From Terriglobales bacterium (GTDB lineage Bacteria; Acidobacteriota; Terriglobia; Bryobacterales; Bryobacteraceae): a stretch of DNA of 64,000 nucleotides. Below the pieces are notes generated by a model, which did no database searches, was not told where the DNA came from, and saw only the letters and a program-made list of their open reading frames with translations. The number at the start of each line of letters is the position of its first letter. The stretch's first letter is position 1. The translations under genes were made by a program, and so were the position numbers. Where the stretch lies: positions 62,001 through 126,000 of the forward strand of contig JAIXQP010000019.1 of NCBI GenBank assembly GCA_027485675.1, read 5' to 3'. This document shows, piece by piece, positions 44,276-53,564 of the stretch.

Positions 44276-45347
44276 AGGTAATGGCCTGGTAAGACTCCGT
44301 GCCCCCGCGTTCCCAGAGCACGGCGGCCGAGCCGTCGCCCAGAATGGCGAGATCGGAATAGGCCGCGAAGCCCCCGTAGATCACGCGTTCCCGGATCCAC
44401 GTCTGCCCCTCGTCGAAGCTCGTCCGGACGACCAGATTCTGCCGGTTGTTCATCGTGGGTCCGGTCCAAAGCAGCCGGTTGCCCATGCGTTCGATGGCCG
44501 TGGCGACGGCGGTGACGGCGAGGCCGCGGCGGGGGCGCAGCCAGGTTTGGCCCCCGTCGGCGGAGGTCAGGAACCAACGGTGGTCGCCGTTGTTCTGGCG
44601 GGCGTCCATCAGCAAGCTGCCATCCGCCAGTTCGACGAGCTGGTTCTCGTTGGTGAGCGCCGGAACCAGATCGCCGCGCTTCCAGGTCACTCCGCGATCG
44701 TCGCTGTAGAGCACATAGGCTCGCATCAACCCCAGCGACCCTGTGAAGCTGCCGATGGTGGCTTGGATGGAGAACAGATCCGCCTTCATCGAGGCGGGCA
44801 GCAGCAGCCGTCCGGACTTCGTCTGAATTGCGCCGCCAGGGCCCAGGAACATGGCGCCCCAATGATCGTACTCCCGGCTCTCTCGCGTGAGGTCGCGGGG
44901 AGCGGACCAGGTAACGCCATGGTCATCGCTCGAGCGCGCCCACATCTGGTTGTGCGGCTGGCCCGGTTGTGACTTATCGGTGCCGTAGCCCGGCTGCCAG
45001 CGGTTGTAGAAGATCCACAAGCGGCCGTTCGAGCGGTCGAGCAGCGGGGTCGGGTTCGAGGCAGACCATTTCTCCCCCGGATCGTCAACCAGTTGCAGCG
45101 GCGTCCAGGTGCGCCCTTGGTCGGTGGAGCGCGAGACGACCAGATCGATATCGCCGAGGCCGGGGTCGCCGCGGTTATCCCGGCGGCCTTCGGCGAAGGC
45201 GAGCAGGTGGCCGTTAGCCGCGGTCACCAGCGCTGGAATCCGATAGGAGTGGTAGCCGCCGGTTCCGGCGCGGAAGACATCGGTGTGGGTGAGCGGCGAT
45301 TGGGCGAACAGGGGCAGGGTGAGGAAGCAGATTCCGGCGAGGCGCAT
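44244..45347 (-). CDS. Secreted exo-alpha-sialidase (GH33-like, BNR repeats)
   Basis: 367 residues. Signal [25 protein letters not shown] near the start is the YRIP arginine motif. Asp-box repeats are [35 protein letters not shown] and TSFDEGQTW, spaced as in a six-bladed sialidase propeller. [13 protein letters not shown] supplies the next conserved Arg and Asp, and [20 protein letters not shown] with a late [14 protein letters not shown] gives the third Arg region. The family cleaves terminal sialic acids. Closely packed and convergent with the ferredoxin, divergent from the esterase-like gene at 45392. Confidence 0.9.
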   Translation of the reverse strand: MRLAGICFLTLPLFAQSPLTHTDVFRAGTGGYHSYRIPALVTAANGHLLAFAEGRRDNRGDPGLGDIDLVVSRSTDQGRTWTPLQLVDDPGEKWSASNPTPLLDRSNGRLWIFYNRWQPGYGTDKSQPGQPHNQMWARSSDDHGVTWSAPRDLTRESREYDHWGAMFLGPGGAIQTKSGRLLLPASMKADLFSIQATIGSFTGSLGLMRAYVLYSDDRGVTWKRGDLVPALTNENQLVELADGSLLMDARQNNGDHRWFLTSADGGQTWLRPRRGLAVTAVATAIERMGNRLLWTGPTMNNRQNLVVRTSFDEGQTWIRERVIYGGFAAYSDLAILGDGSAAVLWERGGTESYQAITFTRLPAAFLE

Positions 45348-45391
45348 GTCCGTTGATGATAGCGAATGCGGAATCGGATATAGTCTTGTTC

Positions 45392-46912
45392 ATGAAAGCG
45401 GCACTGCTGAGCGTATTGAGCGTCGGATTGATGTGGGGGTTGACGCCCCCGGAACAGGAATTGAAGGACGAGGCCGGCAAGACGATCGCTCGTTATGCCG
45501 TCTCGGCGCCCGCGGGCATCGCCTCGGCCGGAACCACCGATCCAGCCAAACAGGTGGGGGTGTTCCTCTGTTTCCCGGAGCACGACCGCCCGACCGGCGA
45601 CGAGATGTATCCCGTCAAGGCGGCGCTCGATCGTTTGGGGCTGAGCGACCAGTTCGTCGTGATTGGCGTGCATCCGCAGGAGCGCAAGTTCGGCCCGGCG
45701 GATCATGAGCCGATTCAGAAAGTGCTGGCTTGGGCGAAGAAGACCTATCCCATCAATCCCCGCCGCGTCTATCTCTACGGCAAGGGCGAGGGCGGCAAGA
45801 TCTCCGGCCAGATGGCCATGCTGTTCCCCGACCTGTATGCGGCTTCGATCTCCTACAGCTGGACCTGGTGGCTGATGCCCTCCCACGTCAAGCCGTTTAA
45901 CGCGGAGAAGGAAGGCCCGGGCATCTATATGGTTCTCGGCATGCGCGATCTTTCGCACCATTTGACCAACGTGCGCGACGGCTACAGCCGCGTGCAGGCG
46001 AAAGGCTACCCGTTGATCTACCGCGAAATTGATGACCTCGGCGAGCGGACCTATCACCCCGTGACCAACGACGACGCGATTGCCTGGGCCGTAGCGCAGC
46101 GCAACAAGCGGCTGCCGCTTTCGGCGGCCGAGAAGGCGCTGCTGGCCAAGGGCACCGGCCTCGCGATCGTTGGCGGCGCCGCCGCGGGCGAAGTGGTGAA
46201 AAAGAAGCTGACGCCGGAGAACATCAAGGTGTGCGCCAAGACCAACTGCGGCGAGGACACGATTGCGGCCATCGCCGGCCTCCCGCCTACGCCGGAGACT
46301 ATCCGCGTCCTGGCCATCAACGCCAACTGGCGCAGCCAGGCCGCGCAGTCGGCGCTGATCAAGCTCGCCTTGAACGAAGGCCCCCACCGCGTCAGCGCGA
46401 CGGACGGCCTGATCAACGCCGTCCGGCTGCAGATTAACGGTGTGAAGCAGGATCCGCCCGTCTTCGCGGCGCTGGTCAGCCTGTTGAAGGATCAGGATGA
46501 AGAGCTGCGGACCATGGCCAGCAACGCCCTGGCGACGATTCGCGATCGGGACTTCCGCGGCGACCTGGGCCGCAAGCAGAACCGGGAGCCGGAAGGCGGT
46601 TGGGAAAAGTGGCTCGCCGACATCACGGCCAAGAACGAAGGATTCGGCCCGCTGGGCAATTTCCCGGAGACGCTTGCGGCGGCCGAGAAGGGTGACGTCA
46701 CGGCGGCGGCGCGGGTGGGCATGTTGTACGTGGTGGGCAACGGCACGGAACAGAACTTCAAGGAAGCGGAACGCTGGCTGACCAAGGCGGCCGAGGGCGG
46801 CCATCGGTTAGCGGCGCGGAACCTTTCGATGATGTACTCCGGCGCGCCGGGCATGGGCGGCAAAGCCGAACTTGCTAAGAAGTGGCGCGCGTTCGCGCAA
46901 GGCACGGAGTAG
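45392..46912 (+). CDS. Esterase-like alpha/beta hydrolase without nucleophile, fused to Sel1 repeats
   Basis: 506 residues from ATG 45392 (the frame is open to 45353). Signal MKAALLSVLSVGLMWG. Residues about 35-230 look like a PHB-depolymerase/LpqC-type alpha/beta hydrolase (GVFLCFPEHDRPTGDEMYP, INPRRVYLYGKGEGGKISGQM, DLYAASISYS). The elbow GKGEGG lacks the Ser of GxSxG. A middle helical region (about 240-400) is unrecognised. The end (about 430-500) carries Sel1-type repeats (AAARVGMLYVVGNGTEQNF, AERWLTKAAEGGHRLAARNL). Probably an exported binding or scaffold protein. Its TAG overlaps the GTG of the next gene (TAGTG). Confidence 0.7.
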   Translation: MKAALLSVLSVGLMWGLTPPEQELKDEAGKTIARYAVSAPAGIASAGTTDPAKQVGVFLCFPEHDRPTGDEMYPVKAALDRLGLSDQFVVIGVHPQERKFGPADHEPIQKVLAWAKKTYPINPRRVYLYGKGEGGKISGQMAMLFPDLYAASISYSWTWWLMPSHVKPFNAEKEGPGIYMVLGMRDLSHHLTNVRDGYSRVQAKGYPLIYREIDDLGERTYHPVTNDDAIAWAVAQRNKRLPLSAAEKALLAKGTGLAIVGGAAAGEVVKKKLTPENIKVCAKTNCGEDTIAAIAGLPPTPETIRVLAINANWRSQAAQSALIKLALNEGPHRVSATDGLINAVRLQINGVKQDPPVFAALVSLLKDQDEELRTMASNALATIRDRDFRGDLGRKQNREPEGGWEKWLADITAKNEGFGPLGNFPETLAAAEKGDVTAAARVGMLYVVGNGTEQNFKEAERWLTKAAEGGHRLAARNLSMMYSGAPGMGGKAELAKKWRAFAQGTE

Positions 46913-48582
46913 TGTATCGCCTGGTGTGGGCAACTCTGTTGTGCGGAGGCTGGGCCTCCGCACAACCTGTAGTCTCCGCGGTGCTGAATAACTACAGCTA
47001 TGTGCCCTCGCCGCTGCCCCACCACGGCATTGCGCAGGGTTCGATCTTCGTGATCTTCGGCACGGGCCTGGCGAACGGATCGACTGGCCTGCAGAGCGTG
47101 CCCCTGCGGACGACGCTCGAAGGGGTGTCGGCGGCAGTCACGGTCGGCGGCGTCACCCGAGCCGTCATCCTCTACTACGTCACGCCCACGCAGGTGGCGG
47201 GCATCCTGCCCTCCAGCACCCCCGCCGGCGCGGGAACCATTACCCTGACCAACAACGGCCGCACCAGCGCCGCGGCGCCGATCCGCGTGGTGCAGAGCGC
47301 CTTCGGCACGTTGACATTGGACGGCACCGGCAGCGGGCCGGCGGCGGTGTTCGACGCGGCGAACCAGTTGCTGAGTCCGGACAACGCGACCCATCCGGGC
47401 GACGTCATCGTCCTCTACGGCACGGGCGCGGGGCCATCGGCCGGGGATGAAACGGCTACCCAAACGCAGACCAATTTGACCAGCGTGCCGATTCTCGTCG
47501 AGATTGGCGGAAAACCCGCGAACGTTCTCTACCATGGCCGCACGGTATTCCCCGGCTTGGATCAGATCAATGTCGTGGTTCCGGCCGGCGTCGCGGCGGG
47601 TTGCGGCGTCTCGGTCGCCGTGGCCTCCGGCGCCTACGTCAGCAACTTCACAACGATTCCCGTGGCGCCGAGCGGCGCCCGGTGCCCGGCCCTCGAAGGC
47701 GGAGATGACGCGTTGACGATCACCCCGGATGAGATCACCCGCTGGGTAGGCGCCGGCCGCTTCACCACCGGCAGCTTCGGCTTGACCCGCCAGTCGACCT
47801 ACACGGTCGCCGATGGCGCCGGCGGCGCAACCACGCGAGCCGTGCTGCGCAGCGACATCGCTTCGGCCAGCTACAGCCGCGTGAGCGGCAACCTCGCGCG
47901 TTTGTTCAACTCGAACTTCTTCGTCCCCACCCTCAACTCCTGCATCGTCACGACCGGACTCACCAATCCGTTTCCCGACCTGGTTTACCAGGGCCTCGAC
48001 GCGGGGACACCGCTCTCGATCGCGTGCCCGGCGGGTAGCCGCAGCGTCGCGCGATCGACCAACTCCGTGGGGGTCATCTCCTATGCGGCGGAACTCGGCA
48101 ACGCCTCGGCGGGCAACTATCTCGACGCGGGACGATACACGATGAGCGGGCCGGGCGGCGTGGACATCGGCAACTTCAGCGGCAGCATCACCGTGGCGCC
48201 GGAGCTCGAATGGACCAACCGGGCGGCGCTCGAAGCCATCACGCGGTCGGCCGGCGTAACCGTCACTTGGACGGGTGGCGAGCCCTCGACCTTCGTGACC
48301 ATTCAAGGCCAGAGCTTTGTGACGCAGGGGACCCAAGTGACGGGAAGCTCCTTTCAATGCTGGGCGCGCAATACCGACCGCCAGTTCACCATCCCCGCAA
48401 CCGTCCTGCTCACAATGCCGGCGAGCCAGACGTTGACGCCGGCTCCGGGAGTCACCCTGCTGCAGCGCGGTTCGCTGGCGCTGGCCACGGTGGGGCGGGG
48501 AACCCGCGTGCAAGCCAGCGGGCTCGACTACGGAACTTTAGGCAGCCAATTCGGCATCGCGCAAAGTACACAATGGAGATGA
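46912..48582 (+). CDS. Secreted TIGR03437-domain protein
   Basis: 556 residues from GTG 46912, which shares its G with the previous stop. Signal VYRLVWATLLCGGWASA. Two IPT-like units form the TIGR03437 region: VSAVLNNYSYVPSPLPHHGIAQGSIFVIFGTGLA, VTPTQVAGILPSSTPAGAGT, GDVIVLYGTGAGPSAGDE and LDQINVVVPAGVAAGCGVSV. The second half (about 270-556) is a beta-rich region of unknown family with repeated 'GNFSGSITV...' strands. Extracellular; function unknown. Coupled to the esterase-like gene upstream and followed without a gap by a membrane-protein gene. Confidence 0.8.
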   Translation: MYRLVWATLLCGGWASAQPVVSAVLNNYSYVPSPLPHHGIAQGSIFVIFGTGLANGSTGLQSVPLRTTLEGVSAAVTVGGVTRAVILYYVTPTQVAGILPSSTPAGAGTITLTNNGRTSAAAPIRVVQSAFGTLTLDGTGSGPAAVFDAANQLLSPDNATHPGDVIVLYGTGAGPSAGDETATQTQTNLTSVPILVEIGGKPANVLYHGRTVFPGLDQINVVVPAGVAAGCGVSVAVASGAYVSNFTTIPVAPSGARCPALEGGDDALTITPDEITRWVGAGRFTTGSFGLTRQSTYTVADGAGGATTRAVLRSDIASASYSRVSGNLARLFNSNFFVPTLNSCIVTTGLTNPFPDLVYQGLDAGTPLSIACPAGSRSVARSTNSVGVISYAAELGNASAGNYLDAGRYTMSGPGGVDIGNFSGSITVAPELEWTNRAALEAITRSAGVTVTWTGGEPSTFVTIQGQSFVTQGTQVTGSSFQCWARNTDRQFTIPATVLLTMPASQTLTPAPGVTLLQRGSLALATVGRGTRVQASGLDYGTLGSQFGIAQSTQWR

Positions 48583-49116
48583 TTGCGCCGCTTCACTAAA
48601 CGAGTGATCACCTATCCGCTGCTGCTGGTGGCGGGTATCGTGCTGCTGGTGGAAGAAGCCCTGTGGCGGCTCTCCGGACTGCTCGCCCTCCTGGGCAAGC
48701 TGCCCGTCTTGCATGCGATCGAGGAGCGGATCCGGCGGGTGCCCCCGTGGGGCGCCTTAGCGTTATTCGGAGTGCCGTCTGTCGCCCTGGCCCCCATCAA
48801 GTTCCTCGCGCTGTACTGGATGGCCGGCGGCCACCCCGTGCTCGGCATCGGCACCATCATCACGGCCAAGGTCACCGGTACCGCGGTGGTCGCCCGTTTG
48901 TTTCAACTGACGCAACCGCAACTCCTCACGATTGGCTGGTTCCGCTGGAGCTATGAGAAGGTGGTCGCCCTGCGCGCCGCAGCCTACGGGTTGTGGGCGA
49001 ACTCCGCGGCCGGCCGTCTATGGCGCCGTCTGCGAGAAAGAAGCCGGGGTTGGGTCCGCCGCCGTTGGGACGCCATTCGGGCTAAGAGTAAAGCTCGGCG
49101 ACTTCGCGAAAGTTGA
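48583..49116 (+). CDS. Hypothetical membrane protein with basic tail
   Basis: 177 residues from TTG 48583, the first codon after the TGA of the upstream gene; GTG 48604 is an alternative. Hydrophobic segments VITYPLLLVAGIVLLVEEAL, ALALFGVPSVALAPIKFLALYWM and LGIGTIITAKVTGTAVVARL suggest two to four helices. The last ~45 residues are strongly basic (RLWRRLRERSRGWVRRRWDAIRAKSKARRLR) and probably cytoplasmic. Family not recognised. The final 35 nt overlap the convergent DUF1501 gene. Confidence 0.6.
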   Translation: MRRFTKRVITYPLLLVAGIVLLVEEALWRLSGLLALLGKLPVLHAIEERIRRVPPWGALALFGVPSVALAPIKFLALYWMAGGHPVLGIGTIITAKVTGTAVVARLFQLTQPQLLTIGWFRWSYEKVVALRAAAYGLWANSAAGRLWRRLRERSRGWVRRRWDAIRAKSKARRLRES

Positions 49117-50443
49117 TGCTCTTGGTGCCGGCCGCCGGGTCGACATAGAGGAAGTCCCGGCCGGAGGGAGTGTTCGTAATTCGCTTGGTCCAGTCGATGC
49201 CCAGCGCGCTATAGATGGTGGTGCAGACATCTTCCGGATAAACCGGACGCTTGGCCGACCACCCGAAATCCGTAATGTGCGCGCCCTCGGTATCCGTTGC
49301 GCCATACACGCGCCCGCCCTTCACCCCGGCTCCGGCGAACAGCGCGAACATCGTATCGGCGTAGTGCTCGCGACCCGCCAGCGGCGTCAACTCGCCGGGC
49401 GTACGGCCGAACTCGCCCATGCATACGACCAACGTCGAATCGAGCAGCTTCAGCCGGCGCAGATCCAGCAGCAGGGCCGAAAACGCGGCGTCCAGATCGG
49501 CGCAGGTCTTGTACAAGCCGCCCTTGCCCTCCTTGCCGTAGATGCTGCCGTGGTGGTCCCAGCCGGGCTGCGTCACCAGCAGGAACTTCGCACCGCCGTC
49601 GGCGGCCACCATGTTGCGGGCGATCAGGCAGGCGTCGCCGAAGGGCGTCGATCCGTAAGCCGCGCGCTCCTCCGGCGTCGTCTGCAGCACCGTCGAAATG
49701 GCCGGATTCGTCATCATCTTGTGCACCGCCCGGCCGAAGCTCTCGAACTGCCGCATGCCCTGTGGCGAGCTATCGTCGAGCGCATGGCGCGAAGTGTCCA
49801 TCTTGTTGAGGAGCTCCCACCGGCGGTCGAACCGCGGGCGGTCTTTCGCGTCAAGCACGAACGGAAGGTTCCGGTCTTTCAGGTCGAGGATCAGCGGCGA
49901 GCAATCCGCGGGCAGGCAACCTTCGCCCTGCAGCGGGCCGTACATCGTCGACGGCTCGTAGTTCATCGAAACAAACGGCGGCAGGAAGTCCGTCGAGCGG
50001 CGATTCTGGAACGCCTCATACGCAATCACGGAGCCGAGGGCCGGCGCCTCCTTGATGCGTGCCGGACTCACCGCATGGCCCGTTTGCAGATAGTATTGGC
50101 CGCGGGAGTGCACCGTCTCCCACGCCGAGGCGGAACGGACCACCGCCAGGTCGCCCAACCGTTCGGCCAGCTTCGGCATCAGGCCGTAGGGGAACGGATA
50201 GCCCTGCGGCGTCATGCGAACGTCGCGATTCTCGGGCGCCCACTTGCCCATCTTCACGTCGAACATGTCCATCTGCGAAGGGCCGCCCTGCAGGTTCAGA
50301 AAGATCACCGACTTGGCCGAGCCGCGAGGCGTCGCCTTGCCTTGGGCATAGACATTCGACGGCCGCAGGAACTGGGCCAACTCATAGCCGGAGACAGTGA
50401 GAGCGCCGAGGCGGAGCAGATGACGGCGGTGTAGGGAAGTCAT
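49082..50443 (-). CDS. DUF1501 domain protein
   Basis: 453 residues. Tat-like signal (LHRRHLLRLGALTVSG). AKSVIFLNLQGGPSQMDMFDVK is the conserved opening of DUF1501 ('sVI.L.l.GGpSq.DtfD.K'); VVRSASAWETVHSRGQYYLQTG, LLVTQPGWDHHGSIY, VVCMGEFGRTP and HYADTMFALFAGAGVKGGRVYG follow. DUF1501 belongs to the alkaline-phosphatase/sulfatase fold group and nearly always accompanies a DUF1549/DUF1553 cytochrome-like protein, as here with 9 nt between the genes. Function unestablished; exported. Last gene of the seven-gene minus-strand run starting at 57418. Confidence 0.93.
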   Translation of the reverse strand: MTSLHRRHLLRLGALTVSGYELAQFLRPSNVYAQGKATPRGSAKSVIFLNLQGGPSQMDMFDVKMGKWAPENRDVRMTPQGYPFPYGLMPKLAERLGDLAVVRSASAWETVHSRGQYYLQTGHAVSPARIKEAPALGSVIAYEAFQNRRSTDFLPPFVSMNYEPSTMYGPLQGEGCLPADCSPLILDLKDRNLPFVLDAKDRPRFDRRWELLNKMDTSRHALDDSSPQGMRQFESFGRAVHKMMTNPAISTVLQTTPEERAAYGSTPFGDACLIARNMVAADGGAKFLLVTQPGWDHHGSIYGKEGKGGLYKTCADLDAAFSALLLDLRRLKLLDSTLVVCMGEFGRTPGELTPLAGREHYADTMFALFAGAGVKGGRVYGATDTEGAHITDFGWSAKRPVYPEDVCTTIYSALGIDWTKRITNTPSGRDFLYVDPAAGTKSINFREVAELYS

Positions 50444-50452
50444 AACGGTGGC

Positions 50453-52147
50453 CTAGTAGAAGAGAAAATCGAGGCGGTTGAGCAGAACCCAGACGAGGTC
50501 CTCCGCGCCTTGTTCGCGATACTCGCGAAGGAGTTCGACGCCCAGCGCCGACTCTTCCTTGGTGGGGAAACGGGACAACGCCGTCAGATAGATCTCCTCG
50601 ACGATGGCCGCATTGGCCGGGGCCGGGTCGGCATGGAGCAGCGTATCCAGGCGGTTGCCCTTACCAACCTTCACTCGCTCCCGGATCACCCGGTCGTTCA
50701 TCAGAATCGCGGATTGCACCATGGTGGGCTTGCGGCTGGCTTCAATGGCGTAGCGGTCGCACTGGCCAAACGCCTGGAGGGCTGTGAACGTGGGTTTGTC
50801 GGACTTCTCCACGTCCTGCGGCGACCGCGTCTGCATCACTGTCGCGGCCCGTTTGTCCGCGTAGGTGACCTTATACGACTGCGGATTGCCGGTGACATGC
50901 GCCACGGCGTCCCACGCCTGTTCGGCCGAAAGGCGGCGGGTTATGCGACGCGCGAAGTACGAATCATAGGTGGACTTCCATCCCGCCGGCGCCTTGCCAG
51001 AGAGTTGATAGGCGCGGGACGAGACGATGCGTTTGAACAGGTGGCGCAGGTCGTAGCCGTGGTCGCGGAAGTCGGCGGCTAACTCGTCGAGCAACGCCGG
51101 GTGCGAAGGCTGAATCGTCCACGGCGCCGGCGGCGGATTCTTCGGATCCTGCCGGGCGAGATCGAAATCGAATGGCCCGTCAACGATGCCTTGGCCCATG
51201 AGTTCGGCCCAGAACAGGTTCACGGCCGCGCGGGCGAACTGCGGGTGGCTCGTGAGCTGGCGGGCGTAGGCCTGCCGGTAGTTCTCGCCGGGCAGCGGCT
51301 GCTCGCCGGTCAAGAGGAACGTGGGCGTGATGTCGGCCTTCTTGTTGCGCGGAGGGCGCAGGGAACTGCGGGTTGAAAGGTCGTAGCCCTTGCGCGAGTC
51401 GCGCACCTGGAAGTGCGGAAAGCGGCCATAGGAAGGGTCGATAAACGTCTTGCCGAAGAAACTCGCCTGCCGCCACATCTCGGCGCGCTTGCGGGTGGAG
51501 AGCCACAGGTTCACCTTCTCAAGATGGTTCGCGCCGTCGTGGCAGGAGATGCATTCGAGGTTGACGCCCAGGAAGAGCTTGGTCGTGTTGATGGCAATCT
51601 CGTCGGCCGTGTCCTCGTGATTCATCTGGTAGCCATCGCCTTCGAACACATGGCTGCGGGCGATGAAGTTGGCCGAGCCCGTCGCCCAGGTGGAGACCGC
51701 GGAGGCCGTGATCAGGTCGCGGACAAACTCATCGTAGGGAACATTCAGCGTCAGCGCCTTGTAGATGTGGTCATGGAAGGTGTTGATGCCCTCCTGCAGC
51801 AGTTGCCCGTTGCGGAACAGGTCGTCGAAGAAGTAGGTCCAACGATCCAGAAACGGAGCCTGGTCCACCGAGCGCATGCCGCTGACGGGCAGCGCCGGGA
51901 ACAGCGTATCGATCACCTTCGCGCGCTTCTGCGGGTCGGTGTCAGCGAGGAACTTGCGGGAGACGGCGGGGTCCGGCAGGCGGCCGGTAAGGTCCAGATA
52001 AACGCGGCGGAGGAACTCGGAGTCCGACGCCGGCGCGGCCACCGGGACCTTGTCGGCCTGGATCTTGCCGAAGATATGGCGGTCGATTAAGTTCGGTTCC
52101 TCGGCGCAAACAACCGTGGCAAAGAGAAGGCTCAAAAAGAGACGCAT
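50453..52147 (-). CDS. DUF1549/DUF1553 domain protein
   Basis: 564 residues from MRLFLSLLFATVVCA. DUF1549 (about 20-220) has IDRHIFGKIQA, FLRRVYLDLTGRLPDP and a single haem-like CISCHDGANHLE motif; DUF1553 (about 290-560) has LTSHPQFARAAVNLFWAELMGQGIVDG, LLDELAADFRDHGYDLRHLFKRIVSSRAYQ and the closing EIYLTALSRFPTKEE. These proteins form a unit with DUF1501 partners, abundant in Planctomycetes and Acidobacteria. Whether CxxCH binds haem here is not shown. Gap to the upstream ceramidase-like gene is 104 nt with no gene in it, so an internal promoter is possible. Confidence 0.92.
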   Translation of the reverse strand: MRLFLSLLFATVVCAEEPNLIDRHIFGKIQADKVPVAAPASDSEFLRRVYLDLTGRLPDPAVSRKFLADTDPQKRAKVIDTLFPALPVSGMRSVDQAPFLDRWTYFFDDLFRNGQLLQEGINTFHDHIYKALTLNVPYDEFVRDLITASAVSTWATGSANFIARSHVFEGDGYQMNHEDTADEIAINTTKLFLGVNLECISCHDGANHLEKVNLWLSTRKRAEMWRQASFFGKTFIDPSYGRFPHFQVRDSRKGYDLSTRSSLRPPRNKKADITPTFLLTGEQPLPGENYRQAYARQLTSHPQFARAAVNLFWAELMGQGIVDGPFDFDLARQDPKNPPPAPWTIQPSHPALLDELAADFRDHGYDLRHLFKRIVSSRAYQLSGKAPAGWKSTYDSYFARRITRRLSAEQAWDAVAHVTGNPQSYKVTYADKRAATVMQTRSPQDVEKSDKPTFTALQAFGQCDRYAIEASRKPTMVQSAILMNDRVIRERVKVGKGNRLDTLLHADPAPANAAIVEEIYLTALSRFPTKEESALGVELLREYREQGAEDLVWVLLNRLDFLFY

Positions 52148-52251
52148 GGCAGACTGGGACACGACCAGCATCGAGCATATCCGAGCCGAACCGAAGTTGC
52201 CAGGGGGCCGTGGCTTGCGGCGACGCGCCTTTCGGCCCCTCGTCCATGGAG

Positions 52252-53562
52252 TTAGCCCAGCACCTTCCGCGTCGCGGAGAGCAGAATATCCTCGACCGAC
52301 GGTGCGACGCGGGAGACGGCGCTCGTCTCATAGCCGCCCTCCGCATAAGACCGGCTGGTGCCGATATACATCGGGCCGTAGTCTCCGTACGCCGCCGTGG
52401 CCACCAGTTCGTTCCGGCGCTCGGCGGCCGCCGCGAGTTGATACTCCACGAACAACTCGCCCGGCATGTGGACGACGGAGAAAGAGCCAATCCGCAATGA
52501 GGTGATATCGATCCGGCGGCCCGCCTTTGTCAGCCGGTAGAAGGCGAGATACCGCGCGTGATTAGCCCGCAGTTTCGCCTCCATCGACGGGTTGGCGATG
52601 GCCGCTGCGAGTTCCGCTTCCGCGAAGCCCGCCCCCTCGCGCAGCGGCAGCGCCACGGACTCGGATAGCCAGCGGACCTCCCCGAACTGGATCGGCTTTT
52701 CGGCTGCCTTGGCGGCCACCATCGCCGTGGCCATGCGCTGCACTAACACCGGCCGCATCGCCGTAGAGCCGTCGTTGTAACGCCCCGCGCCGATGTTGCC
52801 GGCCGCCCCCGTGAAATGGACCTGGAACGTGTCCGTCTGTTGATTCCGCGCCTGCCCCACGAAGTCTGCCGATACGACGCCTTTGCCGTAGTAGCTCATC
52901 GGATGTGTCGCGTAGTAGCTCAGCGTGGCCACGCGGCGCGGCCCGGCCCAGAAGCTCAACGAGCGCAGCAGCGGATCAATCACGCCCTCCGGCGCCTGAC
53001 ACTGGGGCGAGTTCCGGCACGCCGTCATCCGGCCGAACGCCACGCGGCCGTCCGGCCCCAGAATGCGCCGGTTCGAAGCGACATCCACCACCGGCGCCGC
53101 GCCCGCCGTGACCTCCGTGATCGCCACCGGCTTAGCCGCGCGAATGGCGCGCGCGACCCGGTCCACCGCCTCGCGGGCAAACGCATCGGGCCCCAGCGGA
53201 ATCCCGGCCGGCAGCAGGGCCAGCGCGGCGGCATCGTCGCCGGGGGCGTCATGTTGATGGACCGTGTGCAACGCCACCCGGTCCGGCGTTGTGCCGGCCG
53301 CCTTCGCCAGCGCCGCACGCCAGCGGTCCCGGCTGGTGTTGCCGATGCCGAGCCAATCGACGGCGCAAAGCACGATGGGCCGTTGTCCGCCGGGGAAAAG
53401 AACAACCCCGCGCGCCGAAAGCGGATCGGCCACGGACTCCGCCGGCGGCACCAACCCGTAGCAAAGCGCGGAGCCGAGCGGCGGAGTCACGTCAGCGAGA
53501 AAGGTCGCCACCCGGAGGCCGCGGTTGGCCAGGGCGAGGCTGAGAAATGTCCGGCGAAACAT
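52252..53562 (-). CDS. Neutral ceramidase-like/alkaline ceramidase N-domain protein
   Basis: 436 residues. Signal-like start MFRRTFLSLALANRG. VATFLADVTPPLGSALCYG, DPLSARGVVLF, VLCAVDWLGIGN, HTVHQHDAPGDD and LSYYATHPMSYYGKGVVSADFVG follow. The order (ADVTPP, lCavD..g, HtHqHdaP, yatHp...., sadf.G) and the HQHDAP and ATHP histidines match the N-terminal domain of neutral/non-lysosomal ceramidases. FTGAAGNIGAG fits 'GaaGNi.p'. Family enzymes hydrolyse ceramide; bacterial relatives are mostly uncharacterised. Start lies 2 nt after the AAA ATPase stop. Confidence 0.78.
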   Translation of the reverse strand: MFRRTFLSLALANRGLRVATFLADVTPPLGSALCYGLVPPAESVADPLSARGVVLFPGGQRPIVLCAVDWLGIGNTSRDRWRAALAKAAGTTPDRVALHTVHQHDAPGDDAAALALLPAGIPLGPDAFAREAVDRVARAIRAAKPVAITEVTAGAAPVVDVASNRRILGPDGRVAFGRMTACRNSPQCQAPEGVIDPLLRSLSFWAGPRRVATLSYYATHPMSYYGKGVVSADFVGQARNQQTDTFQVHFTGAAGNIGAGRYNDGSTAMRPVLVQRMATAMVAAKAAEKPIQFGEVRWLSESVALPLREGAGFAEAELAAAIANPSMEAKLRANHARYLAFYRLTKAGRRIDITSLRIGSFSVVHMPGELFVEYQLAAAAERRNELVATAAYGDYGPMYIGTSRSYAEGGYETSAVSRVAPSVEDILLSATRKVLG

Positions 53563-53564
53563 CT

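Noticed and set aside
38000-46000. Search for a dif-like site near the skew change
   Set aside because: No AT-rich 28-nt imperfect palindrome of dif type was recognised in intergenic gaps of this interval.
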